Source: Hahella sp. CCB-MM4 (lineage in GTDB: Bacteria > Pseudomonadota > Gammaproteobacteria > Pseudomonadales > Oleiphilaceae). From it: a stretch of DNA of 64,000 nucleotides. How positions within the stretch are numbered: the first letter of the stretch is position 1; the number at the start of each line of letters is the position of its first letter. A program made the translations under genes and the position numbers. The notes under the pieces are model-generated. The model saw only the letters and a list, made by a program, of their open reading frames with translations. It searched no databases and was not told the DNA's origin. Shown here piece by piece: positions 6,559 through 17,205 of the stretch. Location of the stretch: assembly GCF_002260525.1 (NCBI RefSeq), contig NZ_MRYI01000012.1:1-64000 (forward strand), given 5' to 3'.

Positions 6559-8448
6559 TTGGCCCAGCACGATATCCGCATCGTCAATGATGCGCGCAGG
6601 TGGAATCGCCAGAAAACTTTTCTGATGTCCGGCATTGGGGTAGTGGTCGGATTTTCGAATTTCTGGACGTTTCCATCGCTTATGACCCAATACGGCGGGA
6701 TGACCTTTCTGCTGTCTTACCTGGTGGCGCTGGGGCTGTTTGCTGTTCCATTTATGGCTCTGCAGGTGGGAATCGGCAAGCATATTCGCAAAACGCCGGT
6801 GCTGGCTCTGCAGCAACTGGGCGATAAGGCGGATGGCTATTCCATCTGGAGACTGTCCGGGCTTCTGTTGGTGTTGGCAGCAACGTTGACGGTAGTGATC
6901 TACTCGGTCGTCGCTGGTATGGGGTTGGCCTATGCGTTCAAATCGGCGATAGGTGATTTTCAGGGCGCAGATGTGGGCAAGGTGGTCAGTACCTTTACCA
7001 ATCTGCAGCAGGATGCTGATCAGATGCTGCAATGGCTGACAGTATTCGTTCTGGTCGTCTGGATGATCTCTATCCGTGGAATGTATCGGGGGCTGGCCGT
7101 TGCGGTGCAGTATTTTATCCCTTTAATGGCGGTGATCCTTCTATTTCTGGCGCTGTTTAGTGCCAGGCTGCCGACGATGGAGTCCGCAGCTCAAGTCCTG
7201 TTTGCTCACGAAATGACAAGTATCAGCTGGCAAGGAGTATTGGCTGCTTTCAAGCAGGCCTTTTTCTCCCTGGCTCTGGGGACTGGTGTTTTCATATTGC
7301 TTGGGGCTTATATGCCCTCCCATGGTCATATCACCCGCGTAGTGTTGACCATCGGGCTGGTTGATACGGCTGTTGGTGTGTTGGCCGGGCTCATTGTGGT
7401 TCCCTGGCTGCTGATGCTTGAACTGCCTCTGGATCAGGGGTTTTCATTGCTATTCCAGTCGATACCTCTGGCTTTGGGGAATATGTCATTCGGGCAGTTT
7501 TTCGGTGCCATGCTGTTTGTTCTGCTGACGCTTGCTGCCTGGAGTTCTGCCATCTTCCTGATTGAGCCCCTGATTGCATGGCTGCAGGAGCGCTTGAAAT
7601 GGAAGCGGACAATAGCCACGACACTGGTGCATATTGTGGTGTGGCTGGTCGGTGCTGGGCTGGTGATATCGCTGACAGATCCCCAAAAGCTTGGTTGGGC
7701 GGGAATGCCTCTGTTCAGTCTGGTGCAGTTCATGGTGTCCACATTGATTATCCCGCTAGCCGGTGGGCTGTTGTTGGTGCTTTGTGTTTACGTTCTTCCG
7801 GCGGGGAAGTTGGCAGAGTCATTGGACATGATGGTGAAAACCGGTGAGAAGCCCCGGCCAAAGATGATGTTTCGAATTGGCCATTTTCTCCTCCGGTATA
7901 TATGTGTACCGGTAGTGGTGATTATTCAGGTCTCAATGTTGTCTGATTTGTGGGCATACAGTTGTCAGTTTAATAAAGAGCCCGGTTTGTTGTTATGTCC
8001 CGGAGATGAGCCGGCTGTGGTTGAGTCAGAAGCCGTCGAATCCGGGATGTCTGAGGAAAAGGTCGAAACCAATACGGCGGATGTGGAAAATAAAGAGGCT
8101 AGCCCTCTCGAGGACGAAGAGGGTGAGTTAGCAGTAGACCCGGCAGACCCAGGAGAGCTGGAAGTTCAGGTAGAGTTGAAAAGCGAGACTGAAGAGCAGC
8201 CCGCGGAGACCGGTGGTGTGGGTGCAGGAGCAATAGCAGCTGGGGAAGCCCGCCCGGGAGGTGGGGGCCGCAAAAGACTTGAAAGTATCGATGAAAGCCC
8301 GGCAGGCAATGTTGCTGATATGTTGCCGGGCAAAGAAACAATAGAAATGACCGGCGAAACGAAAGCCGAATCCGCGCCCGTTAAGCCGGAAGCTAAAGTA
8401 AAGCCGGAAACTAAAGAAAAGCAGGAGACAGAGGTTGCCCCAGATTAG
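6559..8448 (+). CDS. Neurotransmitter:sodium symporter (NSS/SNF) family transporter with acidic tail
   Basis: A sodium-dependent inner-membrane transporter, probably for amino acids or similar solutes. The first helix carries the NSS signature in divergent form (GVVVGFSNFWTFPSLM, then the YGG turn). About eleven or twelve hydrophobic segments span residues 20-475. The start is a TTG. A promoter candidate, CTGACT-18-TACAAT, lies in the 178-bp gap to smpB. Unusual: after the last helix there is a tail of about 140 residues, very rich in Glu, Lys and Pro (for example 'KPEAKVKPETKEKQETEV'), not normal for bacterial NSS proteins. The gene sits between smpB and ratA and overlaps ratA by 14 bp, which suggests co-transcription. 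The substrate cannot be told. Confidence 0.85.
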   Translation: MAQHDIRIVNDARRWNRQKTFLMSGIGVVVGFSNFWTFPSLMTQYGGMTFLLSYLVALGLFAVPFMALQVGIGKHIRKTPVLALQQLGDKADGYSIWRLSGLLLVLAATLTVVIYSVVAGMGLAYAFKSAIGDFQGADVGKVVSTFTNLQQDADQMLQWLTVFVLVVWMISIRGMYRGLAVAVQYFIPLMAVILLFLALFSARLPTMESAAQVLFAHEMTSISWQGVLAAFKQAFFSLALGTGVFILLGAYMPSHGHITRVVLTIGLVDTAVGVLAGLIVVPWLLMLELPLDQGFSLLFQSIPLALGNMSFGQFFGAMLFVLLTLAAWSSAIFLIEPLIAWLQERLKWKRTIATTLVHIVVWLVGAGLVISLTDPQKLGWAGMPLFSLVQFMVSTLIIPLAGGLLLVLCVYVLPAGKLAESLDMMVKTGEKPRPKMMFRIGHFLLRYICVPVVVIIQVSMLSDLWAYSCQFNKEPGLLLCPGDEPAVVESEAVESGMSEEKVETNTADVENKEASPLEDEEGELAVDPADPGELEVQVELKSETEEQPAETGGVGAGAIAAGEARPGGGGRKRLESIDESPAGNVADMLPGKETIEMTGETKAESAPVKPEAKVKPETKEKQETEVAPD

Positions 8449-8866
8449 TCGAAGCGCATTGGTCGCTTACTCGGCAGAGCGTATGTATGACCTGGTGAAT
8501 GATGTACAGGCATATCCTGAGTTTTTGCCATGGTGTGGCCGGACCTGGGTGCTGGAGAGTCACGGTAGTGAGATGGTGGCGAGAATAGAAGTGCGTAAAG
8601 GCGGAGTGGTGCAGGCTTTTACGACCAGGAATAGTCTGGTCCGCCCTGAAAAGATCCATCTCTCCCTGGTTGAGGGGCCATTTAAGAGTCTGGAAGGTAT
8701 ATGGCGTTTTGCTGAGTTGGATGACAATGCCTGCAAAGTGATTCTGGAACTCAACTTCGAGCTGTCAAAGGCGATCGCGGGAATTGCCTTGGGGCCAATT
8801 TTTTCCCAGGCCACAGGTACCATGGTGGATGCCTTTTGCCGTCGAGCCAAGGATATATACGGGTGA
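8435..8866 (+). CDS. ratA: RatA/PasT-like START-domain protein
   Basis: A member of the polyketide cyclase/START family (Coq10-like). In E. coli the homologue is described both as a ribosome-association toxin and as a stress-tolerance protein related to ubiquinone function. The TTG start gives MPQISRSALVAYSAERMYDL, which matches the E. coli start MPQISR exactly. The family pattern 'LVNDVQAYPEFLPWC' and the C-terminal helix 'MVDAFCRRAKDIYG' are present. It overlaps the transporter by 14 bp and is followed by rnfH (RatB), the conserved pair. A 20-bp tandem duplication spans its stop codon. Confidence 0.9.
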   Translation: MPQISRSALVAYSAERMYDLVNDVQAYPEFLPWCGRTWVLESHGSEMVARIEVRKGGVVQAFTTRNSLVRPEKIHLSLVEGPFKSLEGIWRFAELDDNACKVILELNFELSKAIAGIALGPIFSQATGTMVDAFCRRAKDIYG

Positions 8867-8887
8867 ACAAGGATATATACGGGTAAT
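8848..8887. repeat. 20-bp tandem duplication over the ratA stop codon
   Basis: Two adjacent copies of CAAGGATATATACGGGT followed by GAA (first) or AAT (second). The first copy contains the last five codons and the TGA of ratA, so the second copy is untranslated. Confidence 0.85.
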
Positions 8888-8936
8888 AAGGCGATATGCA
8901 GGTGAAGTTAGAGCGTTCTGAGGAGATTCTGACGTC

Positions 8937-9230
8937 ATGAGTGAGTTGAAAATTAAAGTCGAAGTGGCTTATGCCCTTCCGGAAAAACAGAAAATCCTGC
9001 AACTGGATGTGGTGCCTGGGACGACTGTGTCAGAAGCGGTGAAGTTGTCTGGAATTACTAATGTGTTTCCGGAAATTGACCTGGAGAACAGCAAGCTTGG
9101 GATATTTGGTAAGGCGGTGACAAATCCTGAGGTCCAGGAAATAAGAGAAGGGGATCGGGTTGAAATCTATCGCCCGCTTAAGATTGATCCTAAGCAGGCG
9201 AGACTGAATCGGGCCAAGAAAAAAGCATAA
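8937..9230 (+). CDS. rnfH: RnfH/RatB family ubiquitin-like protein
   Basis: A 97-aa beta-grasp (ubiquitin/ThiS-like) protein of the RnfH family, conserved beside ratA; its cellular role is not firmly known. The ATG follows AGGAG by 13 bases. Typical features are 'VEVAYALPEKQKILQLDV' at the N-terminus, 'LGIFGKAV' in the middle and 'GDRVEIYRPLKIDPKQ' near the end, where the fold closes. It ends convergent with bamE, only 29 bp away, with no obvious terminator between. Confidence 0.92.
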   Translation: MSELKIKVEVAYALPEKQKILQLDVVPGTTVSEAVKLSGITNVFPEIDLENSKLGIFGKAVTNPEVQEIREGDRVEIYRPLKIDPKQARLNRAKKKA

Positions 9231-9259
9231 CCGGAGAAGTAAGCGGTTATTGCTGAGCC

Positions 9260-9640
9260 TTAAATTGACTGATCCTTGCGACGATGGGTGTAAGCCTTCG
9301 CCGGGTTAGCCAGGTCGGCTGCGAGAATTTCGCGTTTATCGATGCCTTGCAGAATATCATTCTGGTAGTGGAGGGTGATGTTCTGGTGATGAATCTCTCC
9401 ACCTTCCAGCTGGATGGTGTAAATATAAGTTTCGTAAGACGGGTCGAACGTGCTCTCAAGGACTGGAGCGCCCATGATAAAATGCACCTGCTTGCGATTC
9501 AGGCCGACGGTCAGCTGATCAATCGTTTCCTGTTCAATGATGTTGCCTTGCTGAACATCGATCTTATACACCCCAGGAAATGAACAGCCAGTGGACAGCA
9601 CTAAGGCAAAGGCAAGCAATAATAATTTTAGGTTTTGCAT
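9260..9640 (-). CDS. bamE: Outer membrane assembly lipoprotein BamE
   Basis: A component of the BAM complex that inserts beta-barrel proteins in the outer membrane. The 126-aa protein has a lipoprotein signal with lipobox LSTGC (Cys19 lipidated after cleavage). Family motifs follow: 'DQLTVGLNRKQVHFIMGAP' at about residues 42-60 and 'TYIYTIQLEGG'. It is divergent from fur, the arrangement seen in Pseudomonas (omlA-fur), so the 72-bp gap holds promoters for both. Confidence 0.95.
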   Translation of the reverse strand: MQNLKLLLLAFALVLSTGCSFPGVYKIDVQQGNIIEQETIDQLTVGLNRKQVHFIMGAPVLESTFDPSYETYIYTIQLEGGEIHHQNITLHYQNDILQGIDKREILAADLANPAKAYTHRRKDQSI

Positions 9641-9673
9641 CTTGAGGTTTTTTCCTCTATCTTGGCTCGGCAG

Positions 9674-9692
9674 CGAATGATAACTGATTGCA
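9674..9692. promoter_or_regulatory. Possible degenerate Fur box upstream of fur
   Basis: GCGAATGATAACTGATTGC matches about 11 of 19 positions of the Fur consensus, with an intact AATGATAA core. It lies 21 bp before the fur start in the shared bamE-fur region. Autoregulation is plausible but the match is weak. Confidence 0.3.
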
Positions 9693-9712
9693 TTGCGAAC
9701 TGATACACGTCT

Positions 9713-10123
9713 ATGACTAACGAAAATTTAGAATTGAAAAAAGCCGGGCTGAAAGTCACTTTGCCCCGCGTAAAAATCCTGAGCATTCTTGAATCGGCGG
9801 AAAACCGTCACATGAGCGCCGAGGATGTATACAAGTCACTTCTGGAATCCGGAGATGATGTTGGCTTGGCGACCGTGTATCGGGTGCTGACGCAATTTGA
9901 ATCTGCCGGCTTGGTGCTAAGGCACAACTTTGAAGGTGGCCATGCCGTATTTGAACTGAACAATGATGATCATCACGATCATATGGTTTGTACGGAGACC
10001 GGTGAAGTTATTGAGTTTTGTGATCCTGTGATCGAAAAAAGGCAGAAAGAGATTGCCGCAGAGCGTGGTTACGAAATTGTCGACCATAGTCTGATTCTCT
10101 ACGTAAAGCCTAAGAAGTCCTGA
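9713..10123 (+). CDS. fur: Ferric uptake regulator Fur
   Basis: A homodimeric repressor that binds Fe(II) and shuts off iron-uptake genes. The 136-aa protein has the N-terminal winged helix with 'VGLATVYRVLTQFESAGLV' (about residues 50-68) and the metal-binding string HHDH at 87-90. The structural-zinc CxxC of E. coli Fur is incomplete (C93 without C96), and the long C-terminal Cys/His tail is absent, as in Pseudomonas Fur. The stop lies inside a 12-bp perfect stem. Confidence 0.96.
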   Translation: MTNENLELKKAGLKVTLPRVKILSILESAENRHMSAEDVYKSLLESGDDVGLATVYRVLTQFESAGLVLRHNFEGGHAVFELNNDDHHDHMVCTETGEVIEFCDPVIEKRQKEIAAERGYEIVDHSLILYVKPKKS

Positions 10124-10137
10124 TTATCAGGACTTCT
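10112..10137. terminator. Hairpin at the fur 3' end (fur/recN convergence)
   Basis: AAGAAGTCCTGA pairs perfectly with TCAGGACTTCTT around TTA; the stem includes the fur stop codon. The T tract is interrupted, so it may be a weak, possibly bidirectional, terminator between fur and recN. Confidence 0.55.
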
Positions 10138-10230
10138 TGTCCTCCTTTCCTTTATTTCTCTCTTAATTTCCCTTCGTATTTATTCAATTATATTGTGCTG
10201 ACCATTCTCAGAATGGTGGCCTGATCCGCT

Positions 10231-11895
10231 CTATTGTAGCTGGCTGGTATTCAGCATCTCGTGGGCGTGAGCCAGACTGTGCTCAGTAATATTGACGCCG
10301 CCCAGCATGCGGGCAATTTCGTGTACTCTGTCTTCGCCACTGAGTTTGTGGATGGATGACTGGGTTGCACCTTCCCGGACACTCTTGGTGACAAATAAGT
10401 GGTGGTTGGCCTGAGAGGCGACTTGGGCTAAGTGTGTGACGCAGAGAATCTGTGCGTTTTGGCCCAGTTCGCGTAGCATACGTCCGACGATTTCTGCCGT
10501 CGCGCCACCAATGCCGACATCCACTTCATCAAAGACCATGGTAGGAGTCTGGGACGAAGCCGCAGTGACTACCTGAATAGCAAGGCTGATTCTCGACAGC
10601 TCACCTCCTGAGGCTATTTTGCGCAAAGGCTTAGGCGGCTGGCCGGCGTTCATGCTGATCAGCATCTCCGCTTCTTCAGCGCCTTGGGGGCCTGGCTCCT
10701 GGAGAGGCGTGAGTTCAATGACAAACTCGGGTGTCATGCCCAGATTGGCAAGCTGTTTGACGACAGAGTCCTGAAGGCGTTTGGCAGTTTTACCTCGCTG
10801 TTTGCTTAGCTTCTCGGCAGTTTCGAGGTAGCTTTCGTGCAGCTTTTGAACCTGTGCTGATAGAGCTTCGGCATTGTTGTCATCGGAGGTGAGTTCGGTC
10901 AATTCTGAGGCAAGCTCCTGGTGTCGTTCCGGAAGCTGCTCAGTCGTAATGCGATGTTTTCTGGCCAGATCGTAAATGCTGGAAAGGCGGACCTCTACCT
11001 CCTGCAGTCTCTCTGGATCCAGTTCAATATCGTCCTGTAAGTGGCGAAGCTCCGTGTGGGCTTCTTCCAGTTGGATCAGCGCATCGTTCACCATGGTTTG
11101 CGCGCTGTTCAGTCGGGTGTTGTTGAGGCCGAGATCCTGCAGGATGTGCACGGCGTGCCGTAATTGATCCAGGCAGCCACCTTCCTGCTCCAAAACGCCG
11201 TCGCTGACCTGATGAACACTGGCTAGTATGCTTTCAGCGTTGGCCAGTTGGTTCTGTTCTTGTTCGAGCTGATCCAGTTCGCCTTCCTGAAGCGCCAGTG
11301 AATCCAGTTCTTCAACCTGATAGGTGAGGAGTTGAATGCGGGCTTCATTTTCTTCGTTCAGGTTCAGCAGTGCATTGAGCTTGTCGGATTTTTGCTTCCA
11401 TTCTTTGTACTTGCCTGAAACCTCCTTTACCAGTCCGCTGAGATTACCGAACTCATCAACGAGCCGCTGTTGGGTTTCTCTTTTGAGAAGGGAGTGGTGT
11501 TCGTGTTGACTATGAATTTCCATTAGTCGTTCGCCGAGATCTTTCAGATCCTGCATCGGAACGGCCTGGCCGTTGATGTATCCCCTTGAGCGGCCCTCGG
11601 CAGTGACAGTACGACGGATAATGCATTCGTTTTCCTGGTCCAGCTCCCTTTCTTTTAACCATTTTTGGGCGTCAGGCAGGTTGGCCAGGTCAAATACAGC
11701 CGTTACGTCTGCGCGGTCGCTACCATGTCTGACAACATCTGAAGAGCTGCGATCACCCAGTGTCAAGCCAAGAGCGTCGAGCACAATCGATTTTCCTGCA
11801 CCTGTTTCACCGCTCATGGCGGTCATTCCAGGTCCGAATTCGAGTTCAAGGTGGGCGGCGATAGCAAGATTACGAATAGAGAGATGGGTCAGCAT
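10231..11895 (-). CDS. recN: DNA repair protein RecN
   Basis: An SMC-like ATPase that acts on DNA ends in double-strand break repair. The 554-aa length is normal. Walker A is SGETGAGKSIVLDAL near residue 30, the ABC signature 'LRKIASGGELSRISLAIQ' is near 430, and Walker B 'PTMVFDEVDVGIGG' follows. The central 300 residues are coiled coil. The promoter region carries a strong LexA box over the -10 element, so the gene is SOS-induced, as in E. coli. Confidence 0.96.
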   Translation of the reverse strand: MLTHLSIRNLAIAAHLELEFGPGMTAMSGETGAGKSIVLDALGLTLGDRSSSDVVRHGSDRADVTAVFDLANLPDAQKWLKERELDQENECIIRRTVTAEGRSRGYINGQAVPMQDLKDLGERLMEIHSQHEHHSLLKRETQQRLVDEFGNLSGLVKEVSGKYKEWKQKSDKLNALLNLNEENEARIQLLTYQVEELDSLALQEGELDQLEQEQNQLANAESILASVHQVSDGVLEQEGGCLDQLRHAVHILQDLGLNNTRLNSAQTMVNDALIQLEEAHTELRHLQDDIELDPERLQEVEVRLSSIYDLARKHRITTEQLPERHQELASELTELTSDDNNAEALSAQVQKLHESYLETAEKLSKQRGKTAKRLQDSVVKQLANLGMTPEFVIELTPLQEPGPQGAEEAEMLISMNAGQPPKPLRKIASGGELSRISLAIQVVTAASSQTPTMVFDEVDVGIGGATAEIVGRMLRELGQNAQILCVTHLAQVASQANHHLFVTKSVREGATQSSIHKLSGEDRVHEIARMLGGVNITEHSLAHAHEMLNTSQLQ

Positions 11896-11896
11896 A

Positions 11897-11960
11897 GGAA
11901 GTCTCTTGGTAATCGGAGGTCTCTTGTTAAGCAGAGGTTACTTGTATAAGTAGAGTTCTG
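11897..11960. repeat. Imperfect 18-bp tandem repeats in the recN leader
   Basis: GGAAGTCTCTTGGTAATC, GGAGGTCTCTTGTTAAGC and AGAGGTTACTTGTATAAGT follow each other, then a partial AGAGTTCTG. They fill the space between the SOS promoter and the recN start codon. Confidence 0.6.
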
Positions 11961-11966
11961 TAAAAG

Positions 11967-12004
11967 TGCTGTCTATGTATACAGTAAAATATGAGTCTCA
12001 GCAA
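11967..12004 (-). promoter_or_regulatory. recN promoter with LexA (SOS) box
   Basis: The LexA box is at 11967-11986. On the minus strand it reads TACTGTATACATAGACAGCA and matches 17 of 20 positions of the gammaproteobacterial consensus, including CTGT-N8-ACAG. On the same strand a -35 TTGCTG (11999-12004) and a -10 TATACA (11976-11981) are spaced by 17 bp, so LexA would cover the -10. Confidence 0.85.
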
Positions 12005-12098
12005 GACTGAAGTTTGCAATATGCGCTTTGGGTTGATGTTCATTCGTCCGGCAAATTGATTTGGAGCATCAATAATGTGGCGGGATGTTAAAAAAACG

Positions 12099-12127
12099 GT
12101 TGAAACCGGCTTAAGCGACCCCATATA
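12099..12127 (+). promoter_or_regulatory. Sigma-32 heat-shock promoter of grpE-dnaK-dnaJ
   Basis: GTTGAAA, a 13-bp spacer, then CCCCATATA: nearly the consensus CTTGAAA-N13..17-CCCCATnT for RpoH. It lies 45 bp upstream of the grpE start. Confidence 0.88.
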
Positions 12128-12171
12128 GAGGCCAACTTAATTATTTCGGCAGGTTTGTGGGAGTTTCACGA

Positions 12172-12732
12172 ATGTCAGAAGAAACCAAAAATCAAACAGA
12201 AGAATCCCAGATCGAGGAAACAGAAGCGCAAGCTGGTGCTGCTGGCGCAGGCTCTGCAGGAGATGCTGAAAGCCGCATCGCCGCGCTGGAAGCGGAGTTG
12301 GCAGAGGCCAAAGACCAGATGCTGCGGGTAAGTGCGGAAATGCAGAATGTCCGCCGTAGAGCGGAAAACGATGTGGAGAAAGCCCGCAAGTTTGCTTTGG
12401 AGCGCTTTGTGAAAGAGCTGCTTCCGGTTGTCGACAGTCTGGAGAAAGCCATTGAGGCCTGTTCTGCTGAAGGTGATGCGCCTGAGCAGGTCGTGTTGCT
12501 CAGAGATGGCGTGGAAATGACGCTGTCCATGCTGATGGGCGGACTGAAAAAGTTTGATGTTGAGCCTGTTGATCCGCAAGGACAGCCGTTTAATCCGGAA
12601 TTTCATGAGGCCATGTCCATGGTGCCTCAGCCGGATGCGGAGCCGAATTCCGTTATTGCGGTGCTGCAAAAGGGTTATACCCTCAGCGGGCGTCTGGTAC
12701 GTCCGGCCATGGTTATGGTAGCCAAAGGGTAA
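12172..12732 (+). CDS. grpE: Nucleotide exchange factor GrpE
   Basis: Releases ADP from DnaK and acts as thermosensor of the chaperone cycle. I use the ATG at 12172 (GGGAG nine bases upstream), giving 186 aa; an in-frame GTG 15 bases earlier is less likely. The N-terminus is a long acidic, glutamine-rich coiled-coil region. The beta domain has 'PFNPEFHEAMSMVPQPDAEP' and the end 'GYTLSGRLVRPAMVMVAKG'. It is the first gene of the heat-shock operon. Confidence 0.96.
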   Translation: MSEETKNQTEESQIEETEAQAGAAGAGSAGDAESRIAALEAELAEAKDQMLRVSAEMQNVRRRAENDVEKARKFALERFVKELLPVVDSLEKAIEACSAEGDAPEQVVLLRDGVEMTLSMLMGGLKKFDVEPVDPQGQPFNPEFHEAMSMVPQPDAEPNSVIAVLQKGYTLSGRLVRPAMVMVAKG

Positions 12733-12863
12733 GAATTGAGTTGCAAGGTCCGGTGATTGCGTCACTGGAGAGTAAAAATTAAGCGGTGTTGGGTTGAAAA
12801 ATCAGGAACGACTCCAATATTAGCTGGTAATTAATTTCAAGTTTGAGTCGGGAGCTTTTCATT

Positions 12864-14792
<1,929 letters not shown>

Positions 14793-14944
14793 ACCTCCTG
14801 TTACCGCTGCGTCACGCGATGATGTCGCGGCTGATGCGGCGGAATTGGTCGAGAGGTTGAAGCAGTGCGGAATTGCGCCGCGCTGCTTTCTCGTATTTGG
14901 GGTATAATCGCAATCTTTTTTGCAGTGGGCGCATCTAACTGACT

Positions 14945-16075
14945 ATGGCTAAACGAGATTACTATGAAGTACTGGGTGTCGAACGGGGTGTCGACGCCAA
15001 GGAAGTCAAAAAAGCATACCGCCGTCTGGCTATGAAATATCACCCGGATCGTAATCCGGACGATGCATCGGCCGAAGAAATGTTTAAGGAAGCGACCGAA
15101 GCATACGATATTTTGTCTGATGACCAGAAGCGTGCTGCGTATGATCAGTTTGGGCATGCTGGTGTGGATCCTAATGCGGCCGGCGCCGGCGGTTTTGGTG
15201 GCGGAGCCAGTTTCAGTGATATCTTCGGTGATGTTTTCGGGGATATCTTTGGCGGAGGCGGTGGTGGCGGCCGGACGCGGGCTAATCGCGGTGCCGATCT
15301 GCGCTATACGTTGGAGCTTGATCTTGAAGAGGCGGTTCGTGGTACTACGGTAAAGATTCGTGTGCCGTCCCAGGTTGAGTGTAAGACCTGTAGTGGCTCC
15401 GGCGCTGAGAAGGGCTCTGAGCCGGAGACCTGTGGCACCTGTCATGGTCAGGGACAGGTTCGGATGCAGCAGGGATTCTTCTCCATTCAGCAGACCTGTC
15501 CGCGTTGTCGCGGGGCGGGCAAAATTATTCGCAATCCTTGTAAGTCCTGCCATGGCTCCGGTTATGTAGAAGAGCAAAAAACGCTTTCCGTTAAGGTGCC
15601 TGCCGGTGTGGATACGGGAGATCGTATTCGTCTTACTGGAGAGGGTGAGCCGGGATCGCATGGTGGTCCTGCGGGTGATTTATATGTTCAGGTGTCTGTA
15701 CGTGAGCATAAAATCTTTACTCGTGATGGTCGTAATCTATATTGCGAAGTTCCTATTTCCTTTGTGGACGCGGCTTTGGGTGGCGAGCTTGAAGTGCCAA
15801 CCCTGGATGGTCGTGTTAAGTTGAAAATTCCTGAGGAAACTCAAACCGGCCGTTTGTTCCGGTTGCGCGGTAAAGGAGTGGCTCCTGTTCGTGGCGGCTC
15901 TGCCGGAGATCTTTTGTGCCGGGTGGTTGTCGAAACGCCGGTAAATCTCACGAAAAAGCAAAAAGATCTGCTGCGCGAATTTCAGTCTACGATGGAGGCG
16001 TCCGGTGGGCAGGCTCCCAAAAAAGAGAGTTGGTTTGAAGGGGTTAAAAGCTTCTTCGATGATATGAAGTTCTAG
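14945..16075 (+). CDS. dnaJ: Co-chaperone DnaJ
   Basis: Hsp40 that stimulates DnaK ATPase and delivers substrates. The 376-aa protein has a J domain with HPD at residues 33-35, a G/F-rich linker ([19 protein letters not shown]) and four zinc-binding repeats: [24 protein letters not shown] and CKSCHGSG. The 152-bp gap after dnaK contains a TATAAT-like -10 (about 14905) that could give extra dnaJ transcription, but no matching -35 is evident. A clear terminator follows the gene. Confidence 0.97.
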   Translation: MAKRDYYEVLGVERGVDAKEVKKAYRRLAMKYHPDRNPDDASAEEMFKEATEAYDILSDDQKRAAYDQFGHAGVDPNAAGAGGFGGGASFSDIFGDVFGDIFGGGGGGGRTRANRGADLRYTLELDLEEAVRGTTVKIRVPSQVECKTCSGSGAEKGSEPETCGTCHGQGQVRMQQGFFSIQQTCPRCRGAGKIIRNPCKSCHGSGYVEEQKTLSVKVPAGVDTGDRIRLTGEGEPGSHGGPAGDLYVQVSVREHKIFTRDGRNLYCEVPISFVDAALGGELEVPTLDGRVKLKIPEETQTGRLFRLRGKGVAPVRGGSAGDLLCRVVVETPVNLTKKQKDLLREFQSTMEASGGQAPKKESWFEGVKSFFDDMKF

Positions 16076-16086
16076 GTTGTGAACTT

Positions 16087-16111
16087 AAAGCCGGCGATTG
16101 CCGGCTTTTTT
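16087..16111 (+). terminator. Intrinsic terminator after dnaJ
   Basis: AAAGCCGGC-GATT-GCCGGCTTTTTT: a 9-bp stem, tetraloop and T run, closing the heat-shock operon. Confidence 0.92.
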
Positions 16112-16186
16112 GCACTGCGCCAGACTGAGTTGGTTTTCGATTGGTTGGGTTGGTTTCCGGATGATGGTGTCCGGCATAGCAGATAG

Positions 16187-17002
<816 letters not shown>

Positions 17003-17038
17003 ATTGTCATGATTATGACAAAAGGTTAAATTCTGGGC

Positions 17039-17067
17039 GTGACAGAAAACGTCCAGTCTTATACAAT
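17039..17067 (+). promoter_or_regulatory. Sigma-70 promoter of carA
   Basis: GTGACA (-35), 17-bp spacer, TACAAT (-10). Both hexamers match five of six consensus bases. Transcription should start near 17074, giving a leader of about 130 nt before carA. Confidence 0.75.
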
Positions 17068-17120
17068 ACCGCCGTTTGTGCGCGCGTTGCCCATAATCAA
17101 TTATTGGATAAAGTTTCTGG

Positions 17121-17155
17121 AAAGCGGGATGGAGTTTACTCCCTCTCGCTTTTTT
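17121..17155 (+). terminator. Attenuator-like terminator in the carA leader
   Basis: AAAGCG...GGAG-TTTA-CTCC...CGCTTT with a run of six T. It lies between the carA promoter and the carA start, 50 bp before the ATG, so it would stop leader transcripts unless overridden. A short frame starting at ATG 17129 (MEFTPSRFFTT, stop 17162-17164) runs through the hairpin and past the T run; the same frame is open from GTG 17078. A leader peptide read across an attenuator is the arrangement of pyrimidine-controlled pyrBI in E. coli. The mechanism is inferred. Confidence 0.7.
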
Positions 17156-17205
17156 ACAACTTGAATCCGCCATCTTTCAAGATTTGACACGTTTTCTGGC
17201 GAGCT

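Noticed and set aside
12175-12765. Long minus-strand open frame opposite grpE
   Set aside because: It mirrors the codon pattern of grpE, has no ribosome site, and its translation is low-complexity without family features.
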